DNA of 10,548 nucleotides from Chthoniobacter sp. (GTDB lineage: Bacteria; Verrucomicrobiota; Verrucomicrobiia; Chthoniobacterales; Chthoniobacteraceae). Positions 1-5,144 of this stretch are shown here, piece by piece (the stretch's first letter is position 1; each line of letters opens with the position of its first letter). Both the position numbers and the translations under genes were made by a program. The notes under the pieces are model-generated. The model was not told the DNA's origin. It searched no databases and saw only the letters and a list, made by a program, of their open reading frames with translations. The stretch is taken from the NCBI GenBank assembly GCA_025351065.1, contig JANXWQ010000289.1, forward strand, positions 1 through 10,548, written 5' to 3'.

Positions 1-434
1 GGCACATTGCCCGCCATGATCGCATAGCCGACCGCGGCGATGCGCTGGTCCGGCGTGAGAAGCTGCGAGCCGTGCGTGCCGTCGTTGAACCACACGCGGA
101 GCCGCACGTCGGGATTCGTGAAGACGGTGGCGGGGACGACCGTCATGTTCGCCAGCGTCGCATCGCCGAGCAGCACGGAGTAAAGGCCCTTGGCGACGGT
201 GAGCGTGACCGCCGCTGTGGGCTCGGTGCCGTCGAGGTGGGTGCCGTCGTTGGTCCAGTAGGCGGTGGTGCCGTTCGTGTTCACGAGGGCGAACTTGAAC
301 GCGCCGGAGCCGTTGAAATTGGTGGTGCCGACGGCGACACGGCCCTGGTAGTTGAGGAGCTGCGGCACCTGGGCCGAGGCGGTGAAGCCAAGCGCCAGAG
401 CGCCGAGCAGGAGGAGTGTGCGGAGTTTGTTCAT
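1..434 (-). CDS. Secreted protein with LNYQGR N-terminal module (3' truncated by window)
   Basis: The first 144 codons of a minus-strand gene run off the left edge. The reading begins MNKLRTLLLLGALALGFTAS and continues AQVPQLLNYQGRVAVGTTNF, so there is a classical signal peptide, probably cleaved after about residue 21 (ASA^Q). The mature start carries LNYQGR, then FKFALVNTNGTT, a KGLYSVLLGD segment, a VRLRVWFNDGTHG segment and LTPDQRIAAVGYA. From memory this order is typical of the N-terminal module of large secreted or surface proteins in Verrucomicrobiota and Planctomycetota, with variable C-terminal regions such as tail-fibre-like or repeat domains. The C-terminus is outside the window, so function is unknown. 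No Shine-Dalgarno sequence precedes the ATG. It is divergent from the UbiD-family gene. Confidence 0.85.
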   Translation of the reverse strand, partial: MNKLRTLLLLGALALGFTASAQVPQLLNYQGRVAVGTTNFNGSGAFKFALVNTNGTTAYWTNDGTHLDGTEPTAAVTLTVAKGLYSVLLGDATLANMTVVPATVFTNPDVRLRVWFNDGTHGSQLLTPDQRIAAVGYAIMAGNV

Positions 435-490
435 GGGAAGGGACGCTGCGAATCGCCGCGAGCGTTTGCCTCCTCCACCCCGCTGTCGAG

Positions 491-544
491 CGCTAATTTT
501 CCGCCGCGCATCCGCTCGCCAAGCGGCGGTGAACCCCATTAGCG
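491..544. repeat. Nested inverted repeat in the divergent intergenic region
   Basis: CGCTAAT (491-497) pairs with ATTAGCG (538-544). Inside it CCGCCGC (501-507) pairs with GCGGCGG (523-529) across a 15-nt loop. It lies between the divergent starts at 434 and 552, close to the UbiD-family start, so an operator or leader hairpin is conceivable. The sequence shows only the symmetry; any function is inference. Confidence 0.4.
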
Positions 545-551
545 TCCGCGC

Positions 552-2030
552 ATGGCCTATTCGTCGTTCACCGAATTCCTCGCCGCGCTCGAACGCGCAG
601 GCGAGCTGCGGCGCATCGCCGAGCCGGTGGCGACGGAGCTGGAGATCACGGAATGGGCCGACCGCGAAATGAAATCGCCCGGCGGCGGGCAGGCGCTGCT
701 TTTTGAAAAGCCGACGGTCAACGGCGCGGTGTCCCCTTTCCCGCTCGCGATCAATACGATGGGCTCGCGCAAGCGCATGGCGCTGGCGCTCGGTCTCGGT
801 GACGTGGGCGAGCTGGCGCAGCAGATGCAGCTCATTTTGAAAGCCAAGCCGCCCACTTCGCTCAAGTCCGCGTGGACGCTCGCCATGCAGGGGCTCGGGC
901 TGCTGCACGCGCGGCCGAAGCAGGTGCGCGGTGGGCCGTGTCAGGAGGTGGTTCATCGGTTCGAGGAAAACGCTCAACGCTCAACGGAACTGCCGACGCT
1001 GCTCGACCTGCCGATCCTGCAATGCTGGCCGCAGGATGGCGGACGCTTTATCACCTTTCCCTGCGTCCACACGCGCGACCCGGACACCGGCGAGCGCAAC
1101 CTCGGAATGTATCGCATGCAGGTCTATGATGAGCGCAGCACGGGGATGCACTGGCAGGTTCACAAGGTCGGCGCGCGGCATGGGAAGCGGTATTACGAAA
1201 GGGGCGAGCGCATGCCGGTGGCGGTCACGCTCGGCGGCGATCCGGCCTACATTTTCGCCGCCACTGCGCCGCTGCCGGACGGGCTCGATGAGATTTTGTT
1301 CGCCGGTTTCATCCGCAAAAAATCCGTCGCGCTGGTGAAGTGCGTGACCAACGACCTCGAAGTCCCTGCCGACGTGGACGTGGTGCTCGAAGGCTACGTC
1401 CAGCCCGGCGAACTGCGGCCCGAGGGACCCTTCGGCGACCACACCGGCTTCTACACGCCGGTCGATGACTACCCCGTCTTTCACCTCACCGCGATCACGC
1501 ACCGGAAGGATGCCGTATATCCCTGCACCGTCGTCGGCATTCCGCCGATGGAGGACTTCCACATGGGCTCGGCCAGCGTCGCGATTTTTCTCCCCGTCCT
1601 GCAAATGAACTTCCCCGAAATCGTGGACATCGCGCTGCCGGCGGAGGGCGTTTTCCACAACCTCGTCTTCGTCAGCATCCGCAAACAATACCCGTGGCAG
1701 GCTTACAAGATCATGCACGGCCTGTGGGGCATGGGGCAGATGATGTTCTCGAAATACATCGTCGTCGTGGACGCCGACTGCGACGTGCATAACACCAGCG
1801 AGGTCTTATTCCGCCTCTGCGCCAACACCGACCCGCAGCGCGATTCCACCTTCGTGAAAAGCCCGTGCGACGCCCTCGACCATGCGCCCACCGTGCCGTG
1901 CATCGGCTCCCACATGGGCCTCGACGCCACGCGCAAACTCCCCGGCGAAGGCCACACCCGCGGCTGGCCCGCGCTGGTGAAAATGCCGCCCGCGGTAAAG
2001 GCGCGCGTCGATGCGCTGCGCGGGCGGTAG
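552..2030 (+). CDS. ubiD: UbiD-family prenyl-FMN-dependent decarboxylase
   Basis: This 492-aa protein is close to E. coli UbiD in length. UbiD-family enzymes reversibly decarboxylate aromatic or unsaturated acids using prenylated FMN made by a UbiX partner, with a metal and potassium at the cofactor phosphate. N183 and R188 (NLGMYR) match the Asn and Arg of Fdc1 and UbiD that bind metal and cofactor. PEGPFGDHTGFY (290-301) supplies E291 and D296, matching the catalytic acidic pair. IGSHMGLDATRKLPGEG near the C-terminus resembles the quinone-pathway branch. A role in quinone synthesis (ubiquinone, or the futalosine menaquinone route) is therefore likelier than xenobiotic decarboxylation, but the exact substrate cannot be read from sequence. 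No UbiX gene is nearby and no Shine-Dalgarno sequence is visible. The ATG at 552 gives a natural N-terminus (FTEFLAALERAGELRRI). Confidence 0.93.
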   Translation: MAYSSFTEFLAALERAGELRRIAEPVATELEITEWADREMKSPGGGQALLFEKPTVNGAVSPFPLAINTMGSRKRMALALGLGDVGELAQQMQLILKAKPPTSLKSAWTLAMQGLGLLHARPKQVRGGPCQEVVHRFEENAQRSTELPTLLDLPILQCWPQDGGRFITFPCVHTRDPDTGERNLGMYRMQVYDERSTGMHWQVHKVGARHGKRYYERGERMPVAVTLGGDPAYIFAATAPLPDGLDEILFAGFIRKKSVALVKCVTNDLEVPADVDVVLEGYVQPGELRPEGPFGDHTGFYTPVDDYPVFHLTAITHRKDAVYPCTVVGIPPMEDFHMGSASVAIFLPVLQMNFPEIVDIALPAEGVFHNLVFVSIRKQYPWQAYKIMHGLWGMGQMMFSKYIVVVDADCDVHNTSEVLFRLCANTDPQRDSTFVKSPCDALDHAPTVPCIGSHMGLDATRKLPGEGHTRGWPALVKMPPAVKARVDALRGR

Positions 2031-2055
2031 GGCACCGGTCGCGCGCACATGGCGC

Positions 2056-2084
2056 TTGCCACCGGCGCCCGCGTCTCCTAGTTT
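2056..2084 (+). promoter_or_regulatory. Possible sigma-70-type promoter for tRNA-Leu
   Basis: TTGCCA (2056-2061) is followed after exactly 17 bp by TAGTTT (2079-2084). The tRNA 5' end lies 17 bp further on. The -35 box fits the consensus at 5 of 6 positions but the -10 box only at 3 of 6. A GC-rich stretch (CCGCG) follows the -10, as is common in stringently controlled stable-RNA promoters. Position and spacing support it; the weak -10 does not. Confidence 0.4.
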
Positions 2085-2101
2085 CCGCGACCTGAAAAAA
2101 A

Positions 2102-2185
2102 GCCGGCGTGGCGAAATTGGCAGACGCGCTAGACTCAAAATCTTGTTCCCGCAAGGGAGTGTCGGTTCGACCCCGACCGCCGGTA
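2102..2185 (+). tRNA. tRNA-Leu (anticodon CAA)
   Basis: This is a class II tRNA of 84 nt that reads UUG codons. The acceptor arms are GCCGGCG (2102-2108) and CGCCGGT (2178-2184), with A2185 as discriminator and no encoded CCA. The D arm spans 2111-2127. The anticodon loop CTCAAAA (2134-2140) places CAA at 2136-2138. The long variable arm forms TCCC-GCAA-GGGA, and the T arm is GTCGG/TTCGACC/CCGAC. Two blemishes are visible: a G-U pair at the end of the acceptor stem, and a U-U mismatch at the second pair of the anticodon stem (2130 with 2144). Its 3' half is duplicated at 4831-4885, marking it as the attachment site of an integrated element. It is probably transcribed from 2056-2084. Confidence 0.93.
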
Positions 2186-2280
2186 TCTCTGGAAAGCTGA
2201 TGGATAAAGGATTCGCGGGCGGTGAGCGGAAAACCATTCCGACTCATTCGAGCAGATGGAAACGGGTATTCGCTTGAAAA

Positions 2281-2299
2281 ATTAGCGAAATTCGCTAAT
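2281..2299. repeat. 19-bp near-perfect palindrome at the left end of the island
   Basis: ATTAGCGAA and TTCGCTAAT form perfect 9-bp arms around a central A. The site lies about 95 bp inside the left tRNA boundary and just upstream of the integrase remnant. The half-site ATTAGCGA recurs twice near the right end of the island (4784 and 4795). Binding by a recombinase or its regulator is a reasonable inference; the symmetry itself is plain in the sequence. Confidence 0.6.
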
Positions 2300-2553
2300 C
2301 GCTTCTCGCCAAGAACTCACCCATTTACGCCGTCTATCCATGCTCAGAAGGTGCCGGGCGCTACAAATTTGTGGTTCGTGGTCGGCTCGGCGGGAAATAC
2401 GTGAGGAAATATTTCCCGACGAAACGGGAGGCGGAAACGTGGGCTGAGATCAAGAATATCCAGGCTCGTAATCAGGGTCTCGAACATGCCGGATTTTCGT
2501 ACCGCTGCCGCAATCATCGTGGAATAATATTTGGAACGAGACAGCCGAGCTGA
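2299..2553 (+). pseudogene. Tyrosine recombinase (integrase) N-terminal fragment
   Basis: The frame is open from just after a TAA at 2296 to a TGA at 2551. It reads SPIYAVYPCSEGAGRYKFVV, then RGRLGGKYVRKYFPTKREAE, then TWAEIKNIQARNQGLEHAGF. A short beta-stranded start followed by KYFPTKREAETWAE and a Leu/Asn-rich helix resembles the extreme N-terminus of phage-type integrases with an arm-binding domain, a form I associate with Verrucomicrobiota. There is no ATG in the expected place, and the resemblance ends near 2505. The core-binding domain and the catalytic domain (Arg-His-Arg-Tyr) are absent. The location beside the tRNA attachment site and its orientation fit an island integrase. The call rests on recalled family style plus context. 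Confidence 0.6.
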
Positions 2554-2575
2554 CTTCAGGGTGCGATCCCACGAT

Positions 2576-2722
2576 ATGCTGCTCATTATTGCCATTCTGC
2601 TGGTGCTCTTTTGGGGTGGCGGCCTCGCATTTCACGTTGCTGGAGGTCTGATTCACATCCTGATCGTAATTGCTTTGATCATGTTCATTCTCCACTTCGT
2701 TCGTGGCGGAAAGAGGGTTTGA
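2576..2722 (+). CDS. Lmo0937-family (DUF5670) small membrane protein
   Basis: This 48-aa protein begins MLLIIAILLVLFWGGGLAFH. It has a hydrophobic segment at residues 1-13, a glycine-rich turn, GGLIHILIVIALIMFIL as a second segment (23-39), and a basic tail (RGGKRV). The IHILLVIALI core and the ending with Arg/Lys are the hallmarks of the Lmo0937 family of two-helix membrane peptides, often found near stress-response genes; their biochemical role is unknown. I chose the ATG at 2576 because a longer TTG reading adds 15 polar residues that the family lacks. The stop codon overlaps the ribosome-binding site of the next gene, so the two are probably co-translated. Confidence 0.82.
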   Translation: MLLIIAILLVLFWGGGLAFHVAGGLIHILIVIALIMFILHFVRGGKRV

Positions 2723-2730
2723 AGGAGAAT

Positions 2731-2913
2731 ATGGGAGATCGCTCACCAAAAGAAGTGCGTAAGAAAGCTGTGCAAAAGCATCTCAAAGACGACGAGGTGC
2801 AGCACAGCAAGGAACTGCTCACTGAAACCCTGCACCATCCGACTTCCGGCCATACTGCTACGCCCAGCCATCCAACGACCTCGGATGAACCAGGGGAGAT
2901 CAAAAAGGATTAA
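2731..2913 (+). CDS. Small charged hypothetical protein (60 aa)
   Basis: The ATG follows the stop of the Lmo0937-like gene by 8 bp. AAGGAG (2722-2727) overlaps that stop, one of the few clear Shine-Dalgarno sequences in the window. The protein starts MGDRSPKEVRKKAVQKHLKD. Residues 6-32 (KEVRKKA to ELLTETL) look like one amphipathic charged helix, and the tail is rich in His, Pro, Ser and Thr and probably disordered. No signal peptide or membrane segment is visible and I do not recognise a named family. Tight coupling with a stress-type membrane peptide suggests a shared condition of expression, which is inference. Confidence 0.75.
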   Translation: MGDRSPKEVRKKAVQKHLKDDEVQHSKELLTETLHHPTSGHTATPSHPTTSDEPGEIKKD

Positions 2914-2959
2914 CGGCGTCCATCGCAAGGATGCAGCCGAGCCGATTTAAGATCACGCG

Positions 2960-3415
2960 ATGGAAACCAACTCCGACCTCCGCCTAACCGTCGATGAACT
3001 GATCCAGACGTGTAGAGATGGTCAGGAGGGATTTCTCACCGCCGCCGAGAACATTGACGATCCTGAAGTCAAAAGAGTCTTCCACGAACTCTCTCTGCAA
3101 CGCGCAAAGTTCACGGGTGAATTGCAGAGCGTTTCACACCACCTAGGCGAAAGCAAACCTGAGAACAATGGAAGCGTGGCCGGCGCAATGCACCGTAGCT
3201 GGATCGATTTGAAGGCAGCGGTGGAGGGCAAGGATGTGCATGGCATTTTGGTAGAGTGCGAGCGCGGCGAGGACAGCGCGGTGGGAGAATACAAGAAGGC
3301 GCTTGAACTCGACCTGCCTGCTAATCTTCGGGAGATCATCCTTCATCAATTCACCGCGATCCAATTTGCTTATGATCGGGTTCGAGAATTGCGGGATGAG
3401 GGCGTGCGTTGGTAA
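2960..3415 (+). CDS. PA2169-family four-helix-bundle protein (DUF2383)
   Basis: This soluble 151-aa protein has the DUF2383/PA2169 signature in order: CRDGQEGF (18-25), a helix ending LSLQRAKFTGELQ (44-56), GSVAGAMHRSWIDLK (71-85), ECERGEDSAVGEYKKAL (99-115) and a C-terminal helix with YDRVRELRD (138-146). Glu and His residues recur on the helices. The fold is ferritin-like in general shape, but I do not see a clear di-iron EXXH pair, so metal binding is open. Family members are associated with stress gene sets; the molecular role is not established. It lies 46 bp after the 60-aa protein gene. The ATG lacks a Shine-Dalgarno sequence. Confidence 0.9.
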   Translation: METNSDLRLTVDELIQTCRDGQEGFLTAAENIDDPEVKRVFHELSLQRAKFTGELQSVSHHLGESKPENNGSVAGAMHRSWIDLKAAVEGKDVHGILVECERGEDSAVGEYKKALELDLPANLREIILHQFTAIQFAYDRVRELRDEGVRW

Positions 3416-3455
3416 TCACGTCAGTACCCCCGAAAAAATATCATTTCCCAGACGG

Positions 3456-3467
3456 CCAGCATGCTGG
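3456..3467. repeat. 12-bp perfect palindrome between cargo genes
   Basis: CCAGCATGCTGG is fully self-complementary and lies in the 71-bp gap between the DUF2383 gene and the following micro-protein gene, 20 bp before the latter's ATG. It could be a dyad operator or chance; no T-run follows, so it is not a typical terminator. Confidence 0.4.
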
Positions 3468-3486
3468 GTAAATCCGTAAGGCTTTA

Positions 3487-3603
3487 ATGCTCATGTTTTG
3501 GCCCATTGCCGTTCCGGTTCTTGCCCTGGTTTGCCTTGCGGCCATTGCGATTTGGATAATCCTCAGGCAGGCGGAGTGGCCTCGACCTCCAGCAATGCCT
3601 TAG
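3487..3603 (+). CDS. 38-aa single-pass membrane micro-protein
   Basis: The ATG at 3487 opens a 38-codon frame. It reads MLMFWPIAVPVLALVCLAAI for the first twenty residues, continues AIWIILRQ, and ends with a Trp/Pro-rich tail. One hydrophobic helix (about 4-26) is followed by a basic, then proline-rich, end. AAGG (3477-3480) sits 6 bp before the start; an ATG two codons later is also possible. The main support for coding is the match to the 26-aa frame at 4974-5054: both begin ML, share WPxAVPxxAL and LAxIA, and agree at about 13 of 26 aligned positions. I know of no named family. Confidence 0.55.
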   Translation: MLMFWPIAVPVLALVCLAAIAIWIILRQAEWPRPPAMP

Positions 3604-3717
3604 CTACGGCGGGATTGGAGGAGAGCGAAGATAGATTTCGCCGTCGCGACAGTGCAATTTAATACGGTCATCCGAGCGTCAGGCGACGATACTAGATTGA
3701 AGCTTAATACCACACCT

Positions 3718-3900
3718 ATGAAAAAACTCCTCCTTTATACTGTTGCCGCGTCCGCTGTCTTTGCTCTTGCCGCGTGCGAGGAAGATGAACGCCACTCGCA
3801 TGATCACCATCATCCGGCGTATTCTTCCACGACTACGACCGAGGAAACTACCGTGCATCAAGCCGCTCCGACAACTTCCACTACGGTTCGCACCTACTAG
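3718..3900 (+). CDS. Small His/Thr-rich lipoprotein
   Basis: This 60-aa protein begins MKKLLLYTVAASAVFALAAC, a signal peptide with a LAAC lipobox, so Cys20 would be lipidated after cleavage and the mature product would be about 41 residues. The mature part carries EEDERHSHDHHHP, a possible metal-binding cluster, and then a Thr/Ser-rich tail (SSTTTTEETT and TTSTTVRTY) likely to be disordered. No Asp follows the Cys (it is Glu), so outer-membrane sorting is likely by the usual rule. No Shine-Dalgarno sequence is visible. The His-rich patch beside a CDGSH gene and a DUF2383 gene hints at metal or redox stress, which is inference. Confidence 0.8.
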   Translation: MKKLLLYTVAASAVFALAACEEDERHSHDHHHPAYSSTTTTEETTVHQAAPTTSTTVRTY

Positions 3901-3953
3901 GCGGATTGAGAGCGCGATTCGCGGTCACTCCCGATGTGAAGGATGCCCGCCGG

Positions 3954-4403
3954 GTGGGAGATCGGTCATTGAAATGGATCGCCAGTTACAATCTCTGCAA
4001 AGGACTGCTGCTGCTGACGCTCGGGCTGGGCTTTCTGGGGTTTCTGCACAAGGATGTGGACACCATCGTTGGGAACTGGCTCAGTTCCCTCGATGTGAGC
4101 CTAGAGGACGATCATGTGGCGGCGCTTCTCGTGCGGCTCGATCTGGTGACCGACAAGCAATTGAAAGTTTTGAGCGGCATCGCGTTCCTCCTCGGTGGTA
4201 TTTTCGTCACCGAGGGCATTGGACTTCTTTTCAAACAGCGGTGGGCCGAATTCCTCACCGTCGTCGTCAAGGCCTCGTTCATCCCCGTGGAAGTGTTTGA
4301 ATCGTTCACGCACTTCGGGCCAGCCAAGATTATCCTGCTCGCGGTGAACGTCGTGATCGTGTGGTTTCTAATGCGAATATTGAGAGAAAGAGCGCACCGA
4401 TGA
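3954..4403 (+). CDS. DUF2127 family integral membrane protein
   Basis: The protein matches the DUF2127 pattern. SLKWIASYNLCKGLLLLTLG opens the first membrane helix, a polar loop with ALLVRLDLVTDKQLKVL follows, then GGIFVTEGIGLLFKQRWAEF, LTVVVKASFIPVEVFESF and a last helix AKIILLAVNVVIVWFLM. That is about four membrane segments in 149 residues, the usual family size; function is unknown. Three in-frame non-ATG starts compete. GTG at 3954 follows AAGGA (3939-3943) at about 10 bp, TTG at 3969 follows GGGAG at 8 bp, and TTG at 3906 has no support. I give 3954; 3969 is nearly as likely. Confidence 0.85.
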   Translation: MGDRSLKWIASYNLCKGLLLLTLGLGFLGFLHKDVDTIVGNWLSSLDVSLEDDHVAALLVRLDLVTDKQLKVLSGIAFLLGGIFVTEGIGLLFKQRWAEFLTVVVKASFIPVEVFESFTHFGPAKIILLAVNVVIVWFLMRILRERAHR

Positions 4404-4460
4404 AAACGTGACCGTCGGGAGCCTTCTTGCTTTTACGAAACCTCGGTGCTCATCTCGGGC

Positions 4461-4649
4461 ATGAGAAAAGTCCTAAAGTCCGGTCAGCAGCCGCTCGAAA
4501 TCAAACCGCAGGAAAAATCGGTGTGGATTTGCATGTGCGGTCTCTCGAAAAATCAGCCCTTTTGCGACGGATTACACAAGAAGATCGTCGGTGAGGAAGA
4601 CGGAAAAACCTACGAATACGATGCTGAAGGGCAGCGCAAGGAGGTCTGA
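4461..4649 (+). CDS. CDGSH-type iron-sulfur domain protein
   Basis: This 62-aa protein has the complete CDGSH motif, CMCGLSKNQPFCDGLH, with the 3Cys-1His ligands C24, C26, C35 and H39 for a 2Fe-2S cluster of the mitoNEET/MiNT type. The start KVLKSGQQPLEIKPQEKSVW is the usual beta-strand lead-in. The tail after the motif (GKTYEYDAEGQRKEV) is short, and no membrane anchor is present, so it should be cytosolic. Family members transfer electrons or clusters and respond to redox state; the partner here is unknown. ATG at 4461 is preferred to GTG at 4446 because family members start close to this lysine-rich strand. It is the last gene of the island cargo. Confidence 0.92.
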   Translation: MRKVLKSGQQPLEIKPQEKSVWICMCGLSKNQPFCDGLHKKIVGEEDGKTYEYDAEGQRKEV

Positions 4650-4679
4650 GATTTGGAGCAATTAACATCGGTCATCAGC

Positions 4680-4756
4680 GTCCATTCTTTTTTAGTTCCA
4701 ACGAATCCTAGCTGAATTTAACCGGCGAAATCGTTGGAGTCCATTTTTTAGTGGAC
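4680..4756. repeat. Direct and inverted repeats in the island's right intergenic region
   Basis: GTCCATTCTTTTTTAGT (4680-4696) and GTCCATTTTTTAGT (4739-4752) are direct copies differing by three bases in the T-run. TCCAACGA (4697-4704) and TCGTTGGA (4731-4738) are inverted, and GTCCA/TGGAC (4739-4743 and 4752-4756) forms a small hairpin. These fill the AT-rich gap between the CDGSH gene and the right attachment-like site. No gene is visible in 4650-4830. Confidence 0.5.
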
Positions 4757-4783
4757 GTCGTGGGGCAGGGATGGACGCTCGAA

Positions 4784-4806
4784 ATTAGCGATGAATTAGC
4801 GAATTC
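4784..4806. repeat. ATTAGCGA repeats near the right end of the island
   Basis: ATTAGCGA occurs at 4784-4791 and as ATTAGCGAA at 4795-4803. The second copy lies within GAATTAGCGAATTC, whose ends are also palindromic. The motif equals the half-site of the palindrome at 2281-2299 by the left end. Placement about 30-50 bp inside each boundary fits integrase arm-type or excisionase sites, by inference. Confidence 0.55.
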
Positions 4807-4830
4807 TTGACGCGCCCGTGTAAATCTGAA

Positions 4831-4885
4831 GACCCAAAATCTTGTTCCCGCCAAGGAGTGTCGGTTCGACCCTAACCGCCGGTAT
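4831..4885 (+). repeat. Degenerate copy of tRNA-Leu 3' half (attR-like)
   Basis: Aligned with 2132-2186 of the intact tRNA, 50 of 55 bases are identical without gaps. The match starts at the anticodon loop and ends at the discriminator base and next nucleotide. Substitutions at the variable arm and in the T stem (CCGAC to CTAAC) break pairing, and the 5' half is absent, so this is not a working tRNA. It is best read as the displaced 3' end of the target gene after integration. Confidence 0.8.
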
Positions 4886-4927
4886 TTTTCGGTCAGCGCG
4901 GCTGGGCGGCGGGCGGGAAAAATACCG
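4880..4927. repeat. 11-bp inverted repeat at the right junction
   Basis: CGGTATTTTTC (4880-4890) is the exact reverse complement of GAAAAATACCG (4917-4927), with a 26-nt GC-rich loop. The left arm starts within the last bases of the tRNA remnant. It might be the original transcription terminator or processing hairpin of the tRNA, displaced by the island; no T-run follows the right arm. Confidence 0.5.
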
Positions 4928-4949
4928 AGTTGCCCGACTATCCAAGGTT

Positions 4950-5144
4950 ACGGAAAAGTCGCATTTTCGCCCCATGCTTTTGTGGCCTGTGGCAGTTCCC
5001 ATTTTTGCGCTCGGCGTCCTGGCGATCATCGCCTTTGTAACGACGCGCGAGTAGCGCCCGCGCCGCAGCGATTCGCCGCAGCGGGCATGGACAGCGGCGG
5101 CTTCCGGGTGCAAAAGGGGCGTCACAAACGTGCGACTTTTCCGT
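4950..5144. repeat. 14-bp inverted repeat around a micro-ORF and the sulfatase-like start
   Basis: ACGGAAAAGTCGCA (4950-4963) is the exact reverse complement of TGCGACTTTTCCGT (5131-5144). The right arm begins on the second base of the GTG start of the gene at 5130. The loop contains the 26-aa frame at 4974-5054. The pairing would place the start codon of the downstream gene in a stem. This could be a translational control hairpin, or the ends of a tiny mobile element; sequence alone does not decide. Confidence 0.5.
4974..5054 (+). CDS. 26-aa membrane micro-protein, related to the one at 3487
   Basis: The frame reads MLLWPVAVPIFALGVLAIIA followed by FVTTRE and a TAG stop. It is one hydrophobic helix with a charged C-terminal end. 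Its similarity to the 38-aa product at 3487-3603 (shared ML, WPxAVPxxAL, LAxIA) is the reason to believe it is translated; no Shine-Dalgarno sequence is visible. It lies just outside the tRNA remnant and inside the loop of a 14-bp inverted repeat, upstream of the sulfatase-like gene, where it might act as a leader peptide. No known family recognised. Confidence 0.45.
   Translation: MLLWPVAVPIFALGVLAIIAFVTTRE

Larger units (their letters stand above)
2131..4885. mobile_element. Decayed genomic island integrated in tRNA-Leu
   Basis: The left boundary is the intact tRNA-Leu and the right boundary is a degenerate copy of its 3' half (4831-4885), the layout left by tyrosine-recombinase integration into a tRNA gene. 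Just inside the left end sits a fragment of such a recombinase, on the tRNA strand. GC content falls well below the flanks and the cargo is seven small genes all on the plus strand. An ATTAGCGA motif occurs near both ends. No intact integrase, excisionase, relaxase, phage or replication gene remains, so the element is presumably immobile. The boundaries are inferred from the tRNA duplication; the direct repeats have five mismatches, consistent with an old insertion. Confidence 0.72.

Noticed and set aside
970..987. Short tandem ACGCTCA repeat
   Set aside because: Only about two units, in frame inside the UbiD-family gene; most likely chance.
2222..2404. 60-codon plus-strand frame by the left island end
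   Set aside because: It overlaps the integrase remnant in another frame and shows no domain or signal.
3743..4300. 185-codon plus-strand frame across the lipoprotein and DUF2127 genes
   Set aside because: It overlaps two recognisable genes in another frame and shows no domain.
4831..4885. A second functional tRNA-Leu
   Set aside because: The 5' half is absent and T-stem pairing is broken, so only the remnant reading stands.
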